A stretch of 64,000 bases of DNA from CADEEX01 sp964577955 (GCA_964577955.1 CAZOAZ010000035.1:3538-67537), one strand, 5' to 3'. Positions 42,449-50,768 are shown, numbered from the stretch's first letter. The notes: a model not told the origin generated them from the letters alone. Numbers and translations: made by a program.

Positions 42449-43735
42449 ATGCGATCTGAGCCCCGAACCGTTTGGTACTTGGGTGCCGCTCCGGCAACCC
42501 TGGCGGCCTGGCAGATCCGGCTGCGCTGGGTCTGCGCCGCCGTGGACGCCGCGATCGTCGTCGCGGGACTCCTGTTTTCGAGCGAGGACTTCCCGTTGCG
42601 GCGCCTGGCACCGCTCGTCGCGGCGGCGGCGCTGGTCCAAGCCGACCTGGCTTTTCAGGATCGACGGGCGCCGCGCTGGCTCGCCGGCGTGGCGATCGGT
42701 CTTGACGTCGCGATCCTCTCAGGCCTGCTCGAGCTGAGCGGCGGACCGTCCAACCCGTTTGCGGTCATTTACGCCGTATTCGTCGCGCTCGCCGGGGCCA
42801 CGCTCGGGTTCGGCTGGGCCGTCCTGATCGCCCTCTCGGCCGCCGCGAGCTACGGGCTGCTGATTGCCTGGCATCTGCAGGAAGTGGCGCCGGCCCATCA
42901 CCGGTTGATCGACTTCCCCACGCACATCTTCACGATGTGGCTGTCGCTCGTGGCGCTCGTCCGACTCGCCGGTCACTTCGTGCGTGAGGCGTCCGCGGCA
43001 ATCGCCCGCCGCGAGGCGGAGCTGGCCGCGATGCGCGAGCAGGCCGCGCGGACCGAGCGGCTGGTGTCGCTTACGACGCTCGCCGCCGGCGCCGCCCACG
43101 AACTCTCGACGCCGCTCGGCACGATTGCCGTGGCGTCGCACGAACTCGAACGCGCGCTCCGTCAGGCAACCGGCGCCGAAGCGTGGGCGGCGGATGCCCG
43201 ACTCATTCGCGACGAAGTCGAACGCTGCCACGTCATCCTCGACCAGATGAGCGGCCGGGCCGGTGGCAGCGCCGCCGACCTCGCGGTCCCAACCGATGTG
43301 GCGGAAGTCTTCGCGGATCTCCGGACCCGGCTCTCACCCGAGCAGGCCAGCCGCGTCGAGATCCACGTGGCGCCGTCGCTCGCGCGCATCGTCGTGCCGC
43401 GCGCCGGTCTCGTCCAGGTGCTCTTGTCGCTGGTCAAGAACGCCTTCGATGCGAGCGAGCCGGAGCATCCAGTGGTCCTCGAAGGGCGGCAGGAATCGCA
43501 GTCGGTCCGGTTGATCGTGCGGGATCGCGGGCATGGCATGTCGGAGGGAGTCCTGAATCACGCGGGCGAACCGTTCTTCACCACCAAGGATCCCGGCAAA
43601 GGATTCGGCCTCGGCCTCTTTCTCGCTCGCATGTTTGCCGAGCGGTGCGGCGGCTCGCTGCGGCTTCAGTCGGGGAACGGCACGACTGCCGTTCTGGAGC
43701 TTCCCCTTCCCTCACAATCCCCAGGACAAGGATGA
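42449..43735 (+). CDS. regB: RegB/PrrB-type redox sensor kinase
   Basis: A 428-residue membrane kinase (from ATG 42449; GTG 42440 would add 3). Six helices span about 20-180. Between them lies GGPSNPF (98-104), which fits the GGxxNPF quinone-site motif known from RegB. The H-box LAAGAAHELSTPL (His217) and the GFGLGLFLARMF ATP region are also RegB-like. RegB senses quinone-pool and oxygen status. A GATAAT box lies 11 bases before the ATG. The gene overlaps regA by 4 bases and leads a run of metal-uptake genes. Confidence 0.85.
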   Translation: MRSEPRTVWYLGAAPATLAAWQIRLRWVCAAVDAAIVVAGLLFSSEDFPLRRLAPLVAAAALVQADLAFQDRRAPRWLAGVAIGLDVAILSGLLELSGGPSNPFAVIYAVFVALAGATLGFGWAVLIALSAAASYGLLIAWHLQEVAPAHHRLIDFPTHIFTMWLSLVALVRLAGHFVREASAAIARREAELAAMREQAARTERLVSLTTLAAGAAHELSTPLGTIAVASHELERALRQATGAEAWAADARLIRDEVERCHVILDQMSGRAGGSAADLAVPTDVAEVFADLRTRLSPEQASRVEIHVAPSLARIVVPRAGLVQVLLSLVKNAFDASEPEHPVVLEGRQESQSVRLIVRDRGHGMSEGVLNHAGEPFFTTKDPGKGFGLGLFLARMFAERCGGSLRLQSGNGTTAVLELPLPSQSPGQG

Positions 43736-44295
43736 ACGACACCGTCACCGCCAAAGACACTCGCACGCTCCTGGTTGTTGACGACGACGCCGCCTACCGG
43801 ACCCGTCTCGTCAAGGCGTTTCGGGATCGCGGCCTCGCCGCGTCGGGCGCCGGCAGCTACGAGGAAGCCAGCGCCGCGGCCGAGACCGATTCACCCGAAC
43901 TCGCCCTGGTGGATCTCAAGCTGCCGGGCCGTTCGGGACTCGACGTCGTCCGTCGTCTGAAGGAGCTCGATCCCACGACCAACGTGGTCGTCGTCACCGG
44001 CTACGGCAGCATCGCGACGGCGGTGGAAAGCGTCAAGCTGGGCGCGACGACCTACCTCACCAAACCGGTCGATGCCGATCAGATCCTGAATGCTTTCGAA
44101 GGCGCCGCCGTCGACACCGACAACGACCCCGTCACGCCGTCGCTGGCGCGCGTCGAATGGGAGCACATCCACCGGGTCCTCGGCGATTGTGGCGGCAATA
44201 TCTCCGAAGCGGCCCGCCGGCTCCGGATCCACCGTCGCTCGCTGCAGCGAAAGCTGGCAAAATACCCGGTGGCTGAGGGGGGAGTAGAACGCTGA
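43732..44295 (+). CDS. regA: RegA/PrrA-type response regulator
   Basis: A 187-residue regulator. The receiver has Asp17-Asp18-Asp19, phospho-Asp61 (LALVDLKLPGRSG) and the TKP switch. A short linker leads to a Fis-type HTH (VEWEHIHRVLGDCGGNISEAARRLRIHRRSLQRKLAK), which closely matches PrrA/RegA. The ATGA overlap couples it to the kinase. RegA proteins regulate respiration, carbon and nitrogen genes. Its place here suggests control of the adjoining metal genes. Confidence 0.92.
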   Translation: MNDTVTAKDTRTLLVVDDDAAYRTRLVKAFRDRGLAASGAGSYEEASAAAETDSPELALVDLKLPGRSGLDVVRRLKELDPTTNVVVVTGYGSIATAVESVKLGATTYLTKPVDADQILNAFEGAAVDTDNDPVTPSLARVEWEHIHRVLGDCGGNISEAARRLRIHRRSLQRKLAKYPVAEGGVER

Positions 44296-44300
44296 CACAA

Positions 44301-45596
44301 ATGGTGCGAAGTGCGAGGTGCACGGTGCACGGTGCTGGTGCGCGGTGCGGGGTGCAGAGTGCGCGGTGCGCTCGCGGCGCATGGCGACTTCTGATCGCGC
44401 CGCTCGTCTTCATCCTTGTACTCGCGGCTGCTGGCGTCGTAACGGCGCACGACGTCAAGCCTGAGGACGTCGTCGAGTTGTTCGTGAAACCCGAGGCCGA
44501 TCGGCTCGAAGTTCGGATGACGCTGCCGATTGTCGCGCTGGCGGACGCCAACCTGCCGCGCGGCGCCGACCGGAAGCTCGCCCACCCTGACGTCGACCGC
44601 GTGCTCCTGGTCGTCGCCCGCGACCTCTCGAACCGCCTCGAATGGCGCGACAACGATCAGCCGCTGGCCACTCCGGCGATGGCCGCGACGGTGGCGGCCG
44701 ATGAACAGTCGGTGACCTTTCTGTTCGTCTACCCGACGCATGCCGATCGTGGACGACTGTCCGCTCAGCTCCAGACGTTCCAGGCCGGCTCGACCCGCAT
44801 TCGGGCGGTCGCGCATTTCGGCGACGGTGGCCGCACGCGGACGTACTCGATCGCCGGCGCGCCGGAACGGATTTTCTTCGAGCCGGCGACCAGCGCGGTA
44901 CTGGCGAGCTTTGCCGGCCGCGGACTGACCTTCGTCTCAGCGGGCGGCGACTTTCTGCTCTTCCTGATCCTGCTGGCGATTCCGCTCAGGCCGGCGGTCG
45001 AGCGCTGGCGCGCTGGCCTCTGGTTCATCGGGATCCAGTTCCTTGCGGCGATGACGGCGGCGCTGGTCGCGGCCCCGCCGCCCACGGCAACGCCGGCGAT
45101 TCTCCTGCCTCCGTTGGCTGCGTCGGCGATCGTGATGGTGGCGGTGGTCGACCTCGTGGCGCCCCGTTCGCCGCGCATGCGGCTCGTGGCCGCGCTCTTT
45201 GGTGCCTTGAACGGCTACGCGCTGGGCCAGGCGTTTCATGCCAGCTCGGAGTTCGCCGGCACTCACACGCTCGTTGGCGCAGCGACCTTCGCGGTGACCG
45301 TGAGCGTGCTGATCCTCGCGATCCTGCCGCTCCTCACCTTTGCCGCGACGACGCTGGTCGAACGCGGCATCGCAGCGTCATGGCTGACGATCGCCGTGGC
45401 GGTGTACGCCGGCCACAACGCCCTCCATCGCCTGTCGGATCGATTGCCGCTCGAGCCCACGTCGGTGTGGTGGATCGATCGACTCGCGACGCTGCTCGTG
45501 GTGGGATGGGTAGCGGCCATCCTGGCCTTCGCCGTCGCCGACGCGATCCGCTCGAACAGCATCAAGCCGGCGCCGACCGCCGAAGGAACGCGATGA
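44301..45596 (+). CDS. HupE/UreJ-like membrane protein
   Basis: A 431-residue protein. An extracytoplasmic beta-rich domain (about 48-205, starting HDVKPEDVVELFVKP) is followed by about seven helices, the first with FVSAGGDFLLFLILLAIPL. This corresponds to the GxDHLLFLLALLL segment of HupE/UreJ nickel/metal transporters, though the conserved His is missing. The first 28 codons from ATG 44301 are encoded by a GTGCACGG repeat. GTG 44352 would give a cleaner signal peptide. It starts 5 bases after regA and overlaps the next gene by 4. Confidence 0.72.
   Translation: MVRSARCTVHGAGARCGVQSARCARGAWRLLIAPLVFILVLAAAGVVTAHDVKPEDVVELFVKPEADRLEVRMTLPIVALADANLPRGADRKLAHPDVDRVLLVVARDLSNRLEWRDNDQPLATPAMAATVAADEQSVTFLFVYPTHADRGRLSAQLQTFQAGSTRIRAVAHFGDGGRTRTYSIAGAPERIFFEPATSAVLASFAGRGLTFVSAGGDFLLFLILLAIPLRPAVERWRAGLWFIGIQFLAAMTAALVAAPPPTATPAILLPPLAASAIVMVAVVDLVAPRSPRMRLVAALFGALNGYALGQAFHASSEFAGTHTLVGAATFAVTVSVLILAILPLLTFAATTLVERGIAASWLTIAVAVYAGHNALHRLSDRLPLEPTSVWWIDRLATLLVVGWVAAILAFAVADAIRSNSIKPAPTAEGTR
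44303..44371. repeat. GTGCACGGTGC word repeat overlapping a coding start
   Basis: Words gtgcgaagtgc, gaggtgcacggtgcacggtgc and ggtgcgcggtgc span the presumed 5' end of the HupE-like gene. Confidence 0.9.
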
Positions 45597-46228
45597 GCGC
45601 GGTCGAGGTCCGCTCACCCGGACAATCCTCGGGTTTTTCCCGTGAACGGCTGCGGGTCCTGCTTCTGGCCGTCATCGTCATTGCCGGCGTCGGTCTCTAT
45701 CTCGCCTTCGGCCGCGATACGAATGCCGGCGATGCCGCCCGGATGCTGCCCTATCAGGTTCTGGTCCGCACGCTGCCGGAGTCGGAGCAGCAGATTTACG
45801 GCGCACTGAGAAAGGGACTCAGGGATCTCGAAGCCGAGCGCGCGCAGGGCAAGCGGTGGATGGATCCGCCACTCGCCGCCACCCGCGGGATCCCGCCGTA
45901 CTCCGACGCCTCAGGCGCGATCGAGTGGCGGCAGTTTCAGCAGGGCGCGACGGTGAACTACTTCGGCGTCCCCAAGGATCCCGCGGCGCCGGCGTGGATT
46001 CTGACCATTCAGGAGCCCGAACCCAATCAGCCGCCCGATCCCGCACCGCTCGATGACGAACACCACCGGCTGCCCGACGGAACGACGCTGCACATCTACA
46101 TCTGGATGCATAAGTACGGCGGCCAGGTGCCGGTGCGCTTCGTTCCGCAGCCGCAGACCGAAGGCTGGAGTGAACTCTTCGCGACGCCGCCCAATCCCGT
46201 GCTTCCGGTCGCTCCGGTGAGGAAGTAA
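45593..46228 (+). CDS. Uncharacterised membrane-anchored protein, family copy A
   Basis: A 211-residue protein with one N-terminal membrane helix (22-39, VLLLAVIVIAGVGLYLAF) and an exported domain (about 48-211). Conserved blocks shared with the protein at 51443-52084 include LPYQ, GIPPY/F, the Tyr-rich NYFGVP, PAWILTIQEPEP and DDEHHRLPDGTTLHIYIW, with an acidic/His cluster that could bind metal. I do not recognise a named family. It overlaps the HupE-like gene by 4 bases and precedes znuA by 5. Confidence 0.75.
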   Translation: MSAVEVRSPGQSSGFSRERLRVLLLAVIVIAGVGLYLAFGRDTNAGDAARMLPYQVLVRTLPESEQQIYGALRKGLRDLEAERAQGKRWMDPPLAATRGIPPYSDASGAIEWRQFQQGATVNYFGVPKDPAAPAWILTIQEPEPNQPPDPAPLDDEHHRLPDGTTLHIYIWMHKYGGQVPVRFVPQPQTEGWSELFATPPNPVLPVAPVRK

Positions 46229-46233
46229 ACGTC

Positions 46234-47136
46234 ATGGCATCCCGTCATCATTTCCTGTTGCGCGCCAGTCTTGCCGCTGCGATCGTCGTCTCGTTCGCCG
46301 GAGCCGCGCTGGCTCAGGGACCGCGCGTGCTGAAGATCGGGGTCACGCTCCATCCGTACTACTCCTGGACGAAGAATGTCGTCGGCGATCTGCCCGGTTA
46401 TGAAGTCCGCTCGCTGCTCCCCGGCGAGATCGACGCCGGCGACTATCAACCTCGCCCCGACGACATCAAGAAGCTCGCCGACCTCGATGCGATTGTGGTC
46501 AACGGCATCGGCCACGACGATTTCATCCTGCCGATGATCAAGGCGTCGAACAACAGCCGGATCGTCATCATCCGGCCCAACGAACAGACGCCGCAGATCC
46601 GCGCGGCGCGCGGCAACAGCGTCAACTCGCACACGTTCATCTCGTTCACCAACGCCGTGCAGCAGACCTACGCGATCGAGCGGGCGATTGCCGCGCTCCG
46701 GCCGCAAGACGCGGCTGCGCTTCAGAAGAACGCCGCCGAGTATGCGCGGCGGCTGCGCGTCATCAAGTCGAAGGCCGCGCAACAACTCGCGGAAGCGAAG
46801 ATCACCCGCGTCGTCACCGTCCACGACGGCTACGGCTACCTGCTGCAGGAATTCGGCCTCGAGGTCGCCGGCGTCGTCCAGCCGGCTCACGGGCTGACGC
46901 CGTCGGCCGCGGAACTCCGCGACATGGTCCGGCTGCTGCAACGCGAGAAGATCAAAGTCGTGTTCAGCGAAGAGACGTTCCCCGCACCGCTCCTCAAAGT
47001 CCTCGCCGACGAGGCGGGGGTGAAGGTCTACGTGATCACCCACATCGCGTCCGGGGCCTACACGGCCGACAAGTTCGAGCGCGAGATGGAAAAGAACGTC
47101 GAGACGATGATCCGGGCGCTGGTTACCGAAGGATGA
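46234..47136 (+). CDS. znuA: Zinc/manganese-type ABC substrate-binding protein
   Basis: A 300-residue cluster-9 metal-binding lipoprotein-like protein with a cleavable signal peptide (1-28, AALAQ). Metal-site candidates are His in TLHPYYSW, His in NGIGHDD, His in NSHTFIS and His in TVHDGYGYLLQEFGLEVAGV, with a late acidic FSEETFP. The usual His-rich loop of proteobacterial ZnuA is absent. Zinc is likely, but manganese cannot be excluded. It overlaps znuC by 4 bases. Confidence 0.85.
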   Translation: MASRHHFLLRASLAAAIVVSFAGAALAQGPRVLKIGVTLHPYYSWTKNVVGDLPGYEVRSLLPGEIDAGDYQPRPDDIKKLADLDAIVVNGIGHDDFILPMIKASNNSRIVIIRPNEQTPQIRAARGNSVNSHTFISFTNAVQQTYAIERAIAALRPQDAAALQKNAAEYARRLRVIKSKAAQQLAEAKITRVVTVHDGYGYLLQEFGLEVAGVVQPAHGLTPSAAELRDMVRLLQREKIKVVFSEETFPAPLLKVLADEAGVKVYVITHIASGAYTADKFEREMEKNVETMIRALVTEG

Positions 47137-47846
47137 CCGACGCGCCCGGCTCGGTCCTCGATCTCGAGCGCGTCTCGGTCACGCTCAACCGCGAACGCAT
47201 TCTCGACGCGGTGTCGCTGCGCGTCGCGCGCGGCAGCCTCCACGTCATCGTCGGGCCGAACGGCGCCGGCAAGAGCACGCTCCTGACCGCCGTGCTCGGG
47301 TTGACCGCGTTCGAGGGCCGGATTGCGCTCAATTGGGCCGGCCCGGGCGCGATCGGCTATGTGCCGCAGACCTTCGCGGTCGATCCGACGCTGCCCGTCA
47401 CCGTCGAGGACTTTCTCGCACTCACGCGGCAACGCCGGCCGATCTGCCTGGGACTCTCCTCGGCCAGCAAAGCCACGGTGGCTCGTCTCCTCAATCGCGT
47501 CAGCCTGGACGGACTGGAACGCCGACCGCTCGCCGTTCTGTCAGGCGGTGAATTGCGGCGTGTCCTCCTGGCCCACGCGCTCGATCCGGAACCAGAGTTG
47601 TTGATCCTCGACGAGCCGACCAGCGGCCTGGACGAATCCGCCGCCCGCTGGCTCGAAGACACGCTGGTCGCTATCGGCAGCCAGGGCCGCACAACGATCC
47701 TGATGATCTCGCACGACCTCGAACAGGTGCGGCGGATCGCGCACACCGTGACCGTGCTCGATCGGCGCGTGATCGCCGAAGGCCCGCCGGCGGAAATCCT
47801 CCAGCACTCGAGCATCCGCGATCTTATTCCGGCCCGCACCCGATGA
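47133..47846 (+). CDS. znuC: Metal ABC transporter ATP-binding protein
   Basis: A 237-residue ATPase. Walker A VGPNGAGKSTLL, Q-loop (YVPQTFAVDPTLPVTVEDF), signature LSGGELRRVLLAHAL, Walker B LLILDEPTSGLD and switch His in MISHDL are present. It belongs to the ZnuC/MntB-type group of metal importers. It is coupled by 4-base overlaps to znuA and znuB. Confidence 0.93.
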   Translation: MTDAPGSVLDLERVSVTLNRERILDAVSLRVARGSLHVIVGPNGAGKSTLLTAVLGLTAFEGRIALNWAGPGAIGYVPQTFAVDPTLPVTVEDFLALTRQRRPICLGLSSASKATVARLLNRVSLDGLERRPLAVLSGGELRRVLLAHALDPEPELLILDEPTSGLDESAARWLEDTLVAIGSQGRTTILMISHDLEQVRRIAHTVTVLDRRVIAEGPPAEILQHSSIRDLIPARTR

Positions 47847-48721
47847 CCCCTCTCTACGACTGGCTCGGGAACCTCGCGCGGGCGGGTACGCTGCCCTCCG
47901 ATTTCCAGTATCCGTTCCTCATTCGGGGATTCTTCTGCGTGCTGGTCCTGGCGCCGATGCTGGGCGGCTTGAGTCATCTCGTTGTCACGAGACGGATGGC
48001 GTTCTTCAGTGCCGCGCTCGGCCAAGCGGCGCTGACCGGCGTCGCGATCGGCCTCCTGCTTGGCGAACCGCTCAATGCCCCGTACGGCGGGATGTTCGGC
48101 TTCTGCCTGCTCGCCACGCTTGGCATGGTGTTCGTGAAGCGCCACGCGACGCTGCCGCCGGACACACTGATTGGCGTCTTCCACGCTCTCACGCTCGGCC
48201 TCGGGTTGTGTCTCCTGGTGTTCGTGACGCGGCAGTTCAACGTGCACCAGGTCGAGTCGGTGCTCTTCGGGAGTCTCTTGACGGTGACCGACGGCGATCT
48301 CGCGCTCCTCGTCGGCGTCGGCGTCCTGGTCGCGATTCTGCTGTTGCGCGAATACAACCATCTCCTGCTGGACAGCCTGAATCGTCCGCTCGCCAAGGTC
48401 GCGGGCTCGGACTCGGCGTTTCTCGAGTACTTCTTCGCGATCCTGCTGACCGTCGCGATCGTGGTGAGCCTGAAGATCATCGGCGCCCTGCTGGTCGAGG
48501 CGCTCGTCGTCGTGCCGGCCGCGGCGGCGCGCAACGTCTCGCGCGGCACGCGCAACTATCTCGCGTGGAGCGTCCTTATTGCGTTTCTATCGGGTCTCGG
48601 CGGATTGGTTATCTCGACCAAGCTCCTCGTCCCAACCGGCGGCGCCGTTGTTCTGGCAGTGAGCGTCATCTTCTTCCTGACGCTCGGCATCCGGCGCTTC
48701 AGCTCGCTCCGTCAGACCTGA
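47843..48721 (+). CDS. znuB: Metal ABC transporter permease
   Basis: A 292-residue ABC-3 family permease with about eight helices. It has LGGLSHLVVTRRMAFFSAALGQAALTGVAIG at the start and the coupling region IIGALLVEALVVVPAAAA near 215. This is the inner-membrane channel for ZnuA-delivered metal and the last gene of the operon. Its final 23 bases overlap the convergent gene's 3' end. Confidence 0.93.
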   Translation: MTPLYDWLGNLARAGTLPSDFQYPFLIRGFFCVLVLAPMLGGLSHLVVTRRMAFFSAALGQAALTGVAIGLLLGEPLNAPYGGMFGFCLLATLGMVFVKRHATLPPDTLIGVFHALTLGLGLCLLVFVTRQFNVHQVESVLFGSLLTVTDGDLALLVGVGVLVAILLLREYNHLLLDSLNRPLAKVAGSDSAFLEYFFAILLTVAIVVSLKIIGALLVEALVVVPAAAARNVSRGTRNYLAWSVLIAFLSGLGGLVISTKLLVPTGGAVVLAVSVIFFLTLGIRRFSSLRQT

Positions 48722-49127
48722 CGGCGCTCGCGATTCCCGCCACAAGTGCCTGTAGCGCACTTGGATCGAATTCGAAGCCAAACTCCACTGAATGTAGGTA
48801 CGGCCCCGCCTCGCCGGCGGAAACGTGATGCCCCAAACGCCCTGCCACTGCCATGTGACCACGGCTGTCAATCGAGGACACTCGGATTCGCACCTCATCT
48901 GGGGACATGGACTCCAGCGTTGCGACACCTTCCCTGGCGGACTCGAGTCGCGCCAACTGTCCACTGAACGCCAGTAGCGCGGCTGCGGATACCCAAGCCG
49001 ACACACTCCCGGCAAACCCGTGAGACTCGACCACAACTCGGAAGTCAACGTCGCCCTTGTCGTACGACGTCTCCCCGAACGCCTTTGGCCGCAATTCGAG
49101 TTTGCCGCGGTCCCCTTGAATGATCAT
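48699..49127 (-). CDS. WapI-like immunity family protein (tentative)
   Basis: A 142-residue soluble protein (IIQGDRGKLELRPKAFG, then DVDFRVVVESHGFAGSVSAWVSAAALLAFSGQLARLES). The pattern recalls small WapI/contact-inhibition immunity proteins, which I recall only loosely. It is the second of two closely spaced genes, 6 bases after the previous stop. Its 3' end overlaps znuB on the other strand. No toxin gene with a polymorphic-toxin architecture is visible nearby. Confidence 0.5.
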   Translation of the reverse strand: MIIQGDRGKLELRPKAFGETSYDKGDVDFRVVVESHGFAGSVSAWVSAAALLAFSGQLARLESAREGVATLESMSPDEVRIRVSSIDSRGHMAVAGRLGHHVSAGEAGPYLHSVEFGFEFDPSALQALVAGIASAVRSDGAS

Positions 49128-49133
49128 CGGCCG

Positions 49134-49901
49134 TTACCGGACGCGGAAACCACCGCCGGAGACCCCTCGGGCACAGAACGCGGCAAAGGCGCTCAGAAAT
49201 CGGACCATGTCTGCCTCGGGTTCGCCCCACCACCGGAGCAGAACATTCGGTCGACTGAGCGGCCCGTTGCCTTTTTCGAAATCCGCTAGGGCCGCCTCGA
49301 GGGCTTGCGCGATCGAGGCACATTCATCCGGAGCGACGAGCCAACTGTCATTCGACTGGAACTTGAATGCCGGAACCTTCCCTGGGTAAGGACTCGGCCA
49401 GCGTCGTACGACTTCCTCGGTCGCCTCGAGTTCACGCCATGCCCGTTCCTCGTCCGGAGAAAGCACACTGTCTATTGCGTGTCCCGCGTTGATGGCGTGC
49501 CAGGTTGCCATCTCGCGGTCTCGTGAGATACCCGGGGGTGGCCACTTGGGAAAATCTGGCATTGGAGTCGCTGTGTCAAGGACCTCGAGCTCAGCCAACA
49601 CGTCGCGGATGAATCCGCACCCGGCGTAGTTCACGTTGAAGTCATCCAACGGTTCTGAGGGATTCCGTCCCACCAGCAAGAATGTATAGGGCAATGGGGC
49701 GTGCTCCGAGTGCCGCCGAACCCAGTCTACCTTCGTCGAAGAGTCGAATATGTCCGCCACGTCCGACTCGAGAACGACCGCAACGACCGGTCGTCTCGTT
49801 CGGGATGCAAACCGATTCAATTTTGCGCGCGAGTAATCGAACTGGTACTCGCTGCGGATGTCGCCTGGGCCAGGGCTGGCCCCTTGTACCACGTTGCTCA
49901 T
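49134..49901 (-). CDS. Protein with antitoxin-like N-terminus and unknown C-terminal domain
   Basis: A 255-residue protein. Residues 18-60 (EYQFDYSRAKLNRFASR, VVAVVLESDVADIF) resemble the small DYSKAKPNRFA-type antitoxin-like proteins common beside toxin genes. Those normally end after about 80 residues. Here the frame continues for about 190 residues of unrecognised sequence rich in Trp and Phe (KFQSNDSWLVAPDECASIAQALE, FLSAFAAFCARGVSGGGF), possibly immunity-like. It could be a true fusion or a recombination scar. ATG 49901 lacks a clear ribosome site. Confidence 0.55.
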   Translation of the reverse strand: MSNVVQGASPGPGDIRSEYQFDYSRAKLNRFASRTRRPVVAVVLESDVADIFDSSTKVDWVRRHSEHAPLPYTFLLVGRNPSEPLDDFNVNYAGCGFIRDVLAELEVLDTATPMPDFPKWPPPGISRDREMATWHAINAGHAIDSVLSPDEERAWRELEATEEVVRRWPSPYPGKVPAFKFQSNDSWLVAPDECASIAQALEAALADFEKGNGPLSRPNVLLRWWGEPEADMVRFLSAFAAFCARGVSGGGFRVR

Positions 49902-49949
49902 TGGCCCGCGGCGGTGGTGATGTGCAGAGCTCGTTTGTTCGGCGGCGTG

Positions 49950-50264
49950 TTACAGCTTGGGTCCGTCGCCACGACCGGCATGCCACAGCGCCACGACCTC
50001 AATGGAACGGGACGGCGACTCGACAATCCGATAGTAGAGATGATAGTTGACGCGATGCAAAAAGACCCGCCGCACACCGGCGAGGCGAACGTTTCTAGCG
50101 GTCGCGCCCGCGTCGGGTTGAGAGGCAACCAACTGCAAAGCTTGCGCGAGTTCCTCGCGCAGGGCGTCAGGAGCCTTGGTTCGATTGGCGTGCCACCAAC
50201 ACCCGGCTTCGTCGACGTGCCTTGCGGCACGTCGAGTGAAGCGCACAGGGACGCGTGCGATCAC
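49950..50264 (-). CDS. ParE/RelE-family toxin
   Basis: A 104-residue basic protein with the ParE/RelE layout: RFTRRAARHVDEAGCWWHANR, the central VRLAGVRRVFLHRVNYHLYYRI, and the C-terminal VVALWHAGRG. ParE poisons gyrase and RelE cleaves mRNA; which applies is not known. The start is GTG 50264, overlapping the antitoxin stop by 4 bases (GTGA), so toxin synthesis depends on antitoxin translation. Confidence 0.85.
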   Translation of the reverse strand: MIARVPVRFTRRAARHVDEAGCWWHANRTKAPDALREELAQALQLVASQPDAGATARNVRLAGVRRVFLHRVNYHLYYRIVESPSRSIEVVALWHAGRGDGPKL

Positions 50265-50482
50265 TCAAGATTCCGAAGCGCGCGCAGAACTTCTTCAGCA
50301 GGAACCGTTTCGCCCCGGTCGGCTTCTGCCAGCGACTCGAGAAGCTCACCCTCGGCCTTTGGATCGAGCATGAACGTTTCGTCGCCCTCGCGACTCAGGA
50401 CGGTAACAACGGAGCCGTCTGGAAACGGCTCGCCATCAACAATGATCTTTCCCGCCACGACTCTGCCGGATGTGATCACCAT
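50261..50482 (-). CDS. Antitoxin partner of the ParE-type toxin
   Basis: A 73-residue acidic protein (MVITSGRVVAGKIIVDGEPFPDGSVVTVL at the start, then ESLAEADRGETVPAEEVLRAL). A beta-rich N-terminus with a C-terminal toxin-binding helix is typical of antitoxins in ParE-type modules. A TAGAAT box ends 6 bases before its ATG, suggesting a leaderless transcript, and lies on the stop codon of the upstream gene. Confidence 0.75.
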   Translation of the reverse strand: MVITSGRVVAGKIIVDGEPFPDGSVVTVLSREGDETFMLDPKAEGELLESLAEADRGETVPAEEVLRALRNLE

Positions 50483-50488
50483 GCTCGC

Positions 50489-50494
50489 ATTCTA
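50489..50494 (-). promoter_or_regulatory. Candidate -10 box of the toxin-antitoxin operon
   Basis: TAGAAT on the minus strand, ending 6 bases before the antitoxin ATG. Confidence 0.45.
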
Positions 50495-50689
50495 GCGCGG
50501 CGGCGCCTCTCTGTCGTGATCTTGGCGCTTGGGAACCTTCTTCCCAAGGCGGCGCAACTCCTTCCGCACGGTCGGCGGGATCGCTCGACACCCGCAGGCT
50601 TTCGCATGAGCGACGTGCCAGGCGACGCGCTGGCTCAGGGTTGAACCCATCGGCATGACGTGCTGTGCGTGCCATTTGGCATTGATCAA
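50492..50689 (-). CDS. Small conserved protein of unknown function
   Basis: A 65-residue protein. The pattern WHAQHVMPMGSTLSQRVAWHVAHAKACGCRAIPPTVRKEL is one I recognise as a widespread small hypothetical family (WHxxHxMPxxxTLxxRxxWHxxHxxxCxCRxxP). The His and Cys spacing suggests metal binding. ATG 50689 has GGAGG 9 bases upstream. It is immediately upstream of the toxin-antitoxin operon. Confidence 0.75.
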   Translation of the reverse strand: MINAKWHAQHVMPMGSTLSQRVAWHVAHAKACGCRAIPPTVRKELRRLGKKVPKRQDHDREAPPR

Positions 50690-50756
50690 CGGCGACCTCC
50701 TGAAGCAGGCAGTTCTCGGCGATTATGTGCCAGCGCGAATCGAGCCGCGTCGCGGG

Positions 50757-50762
50757 TAAGAT
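50757..50762 (+). promoter_or_regulatory. Candidate -10 box of a leaderless promoter
   Basis: TAAGAT ends 6 bases before GTG 50769 of the NicO/UreH-like gene. There is no Shine-Dalgarno sequence. Confidence 0.45.
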
Positions 50763-50768
50763 CGAGCG

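Noticed and set aside
46234..47136. Manganese rather than zinc as the substrate
   Set aside because: It cannot be decided from sequence; zinc is preferred from overall resemblance, but the His-rich loop is absent, so it stays open.
49134..49901. Frameshift between the antitoxin-like start and the rest
   Set aside because: The frame is continuous with no stop codons and no obvious junction; a fusion is equally likely, so I kept one gene.
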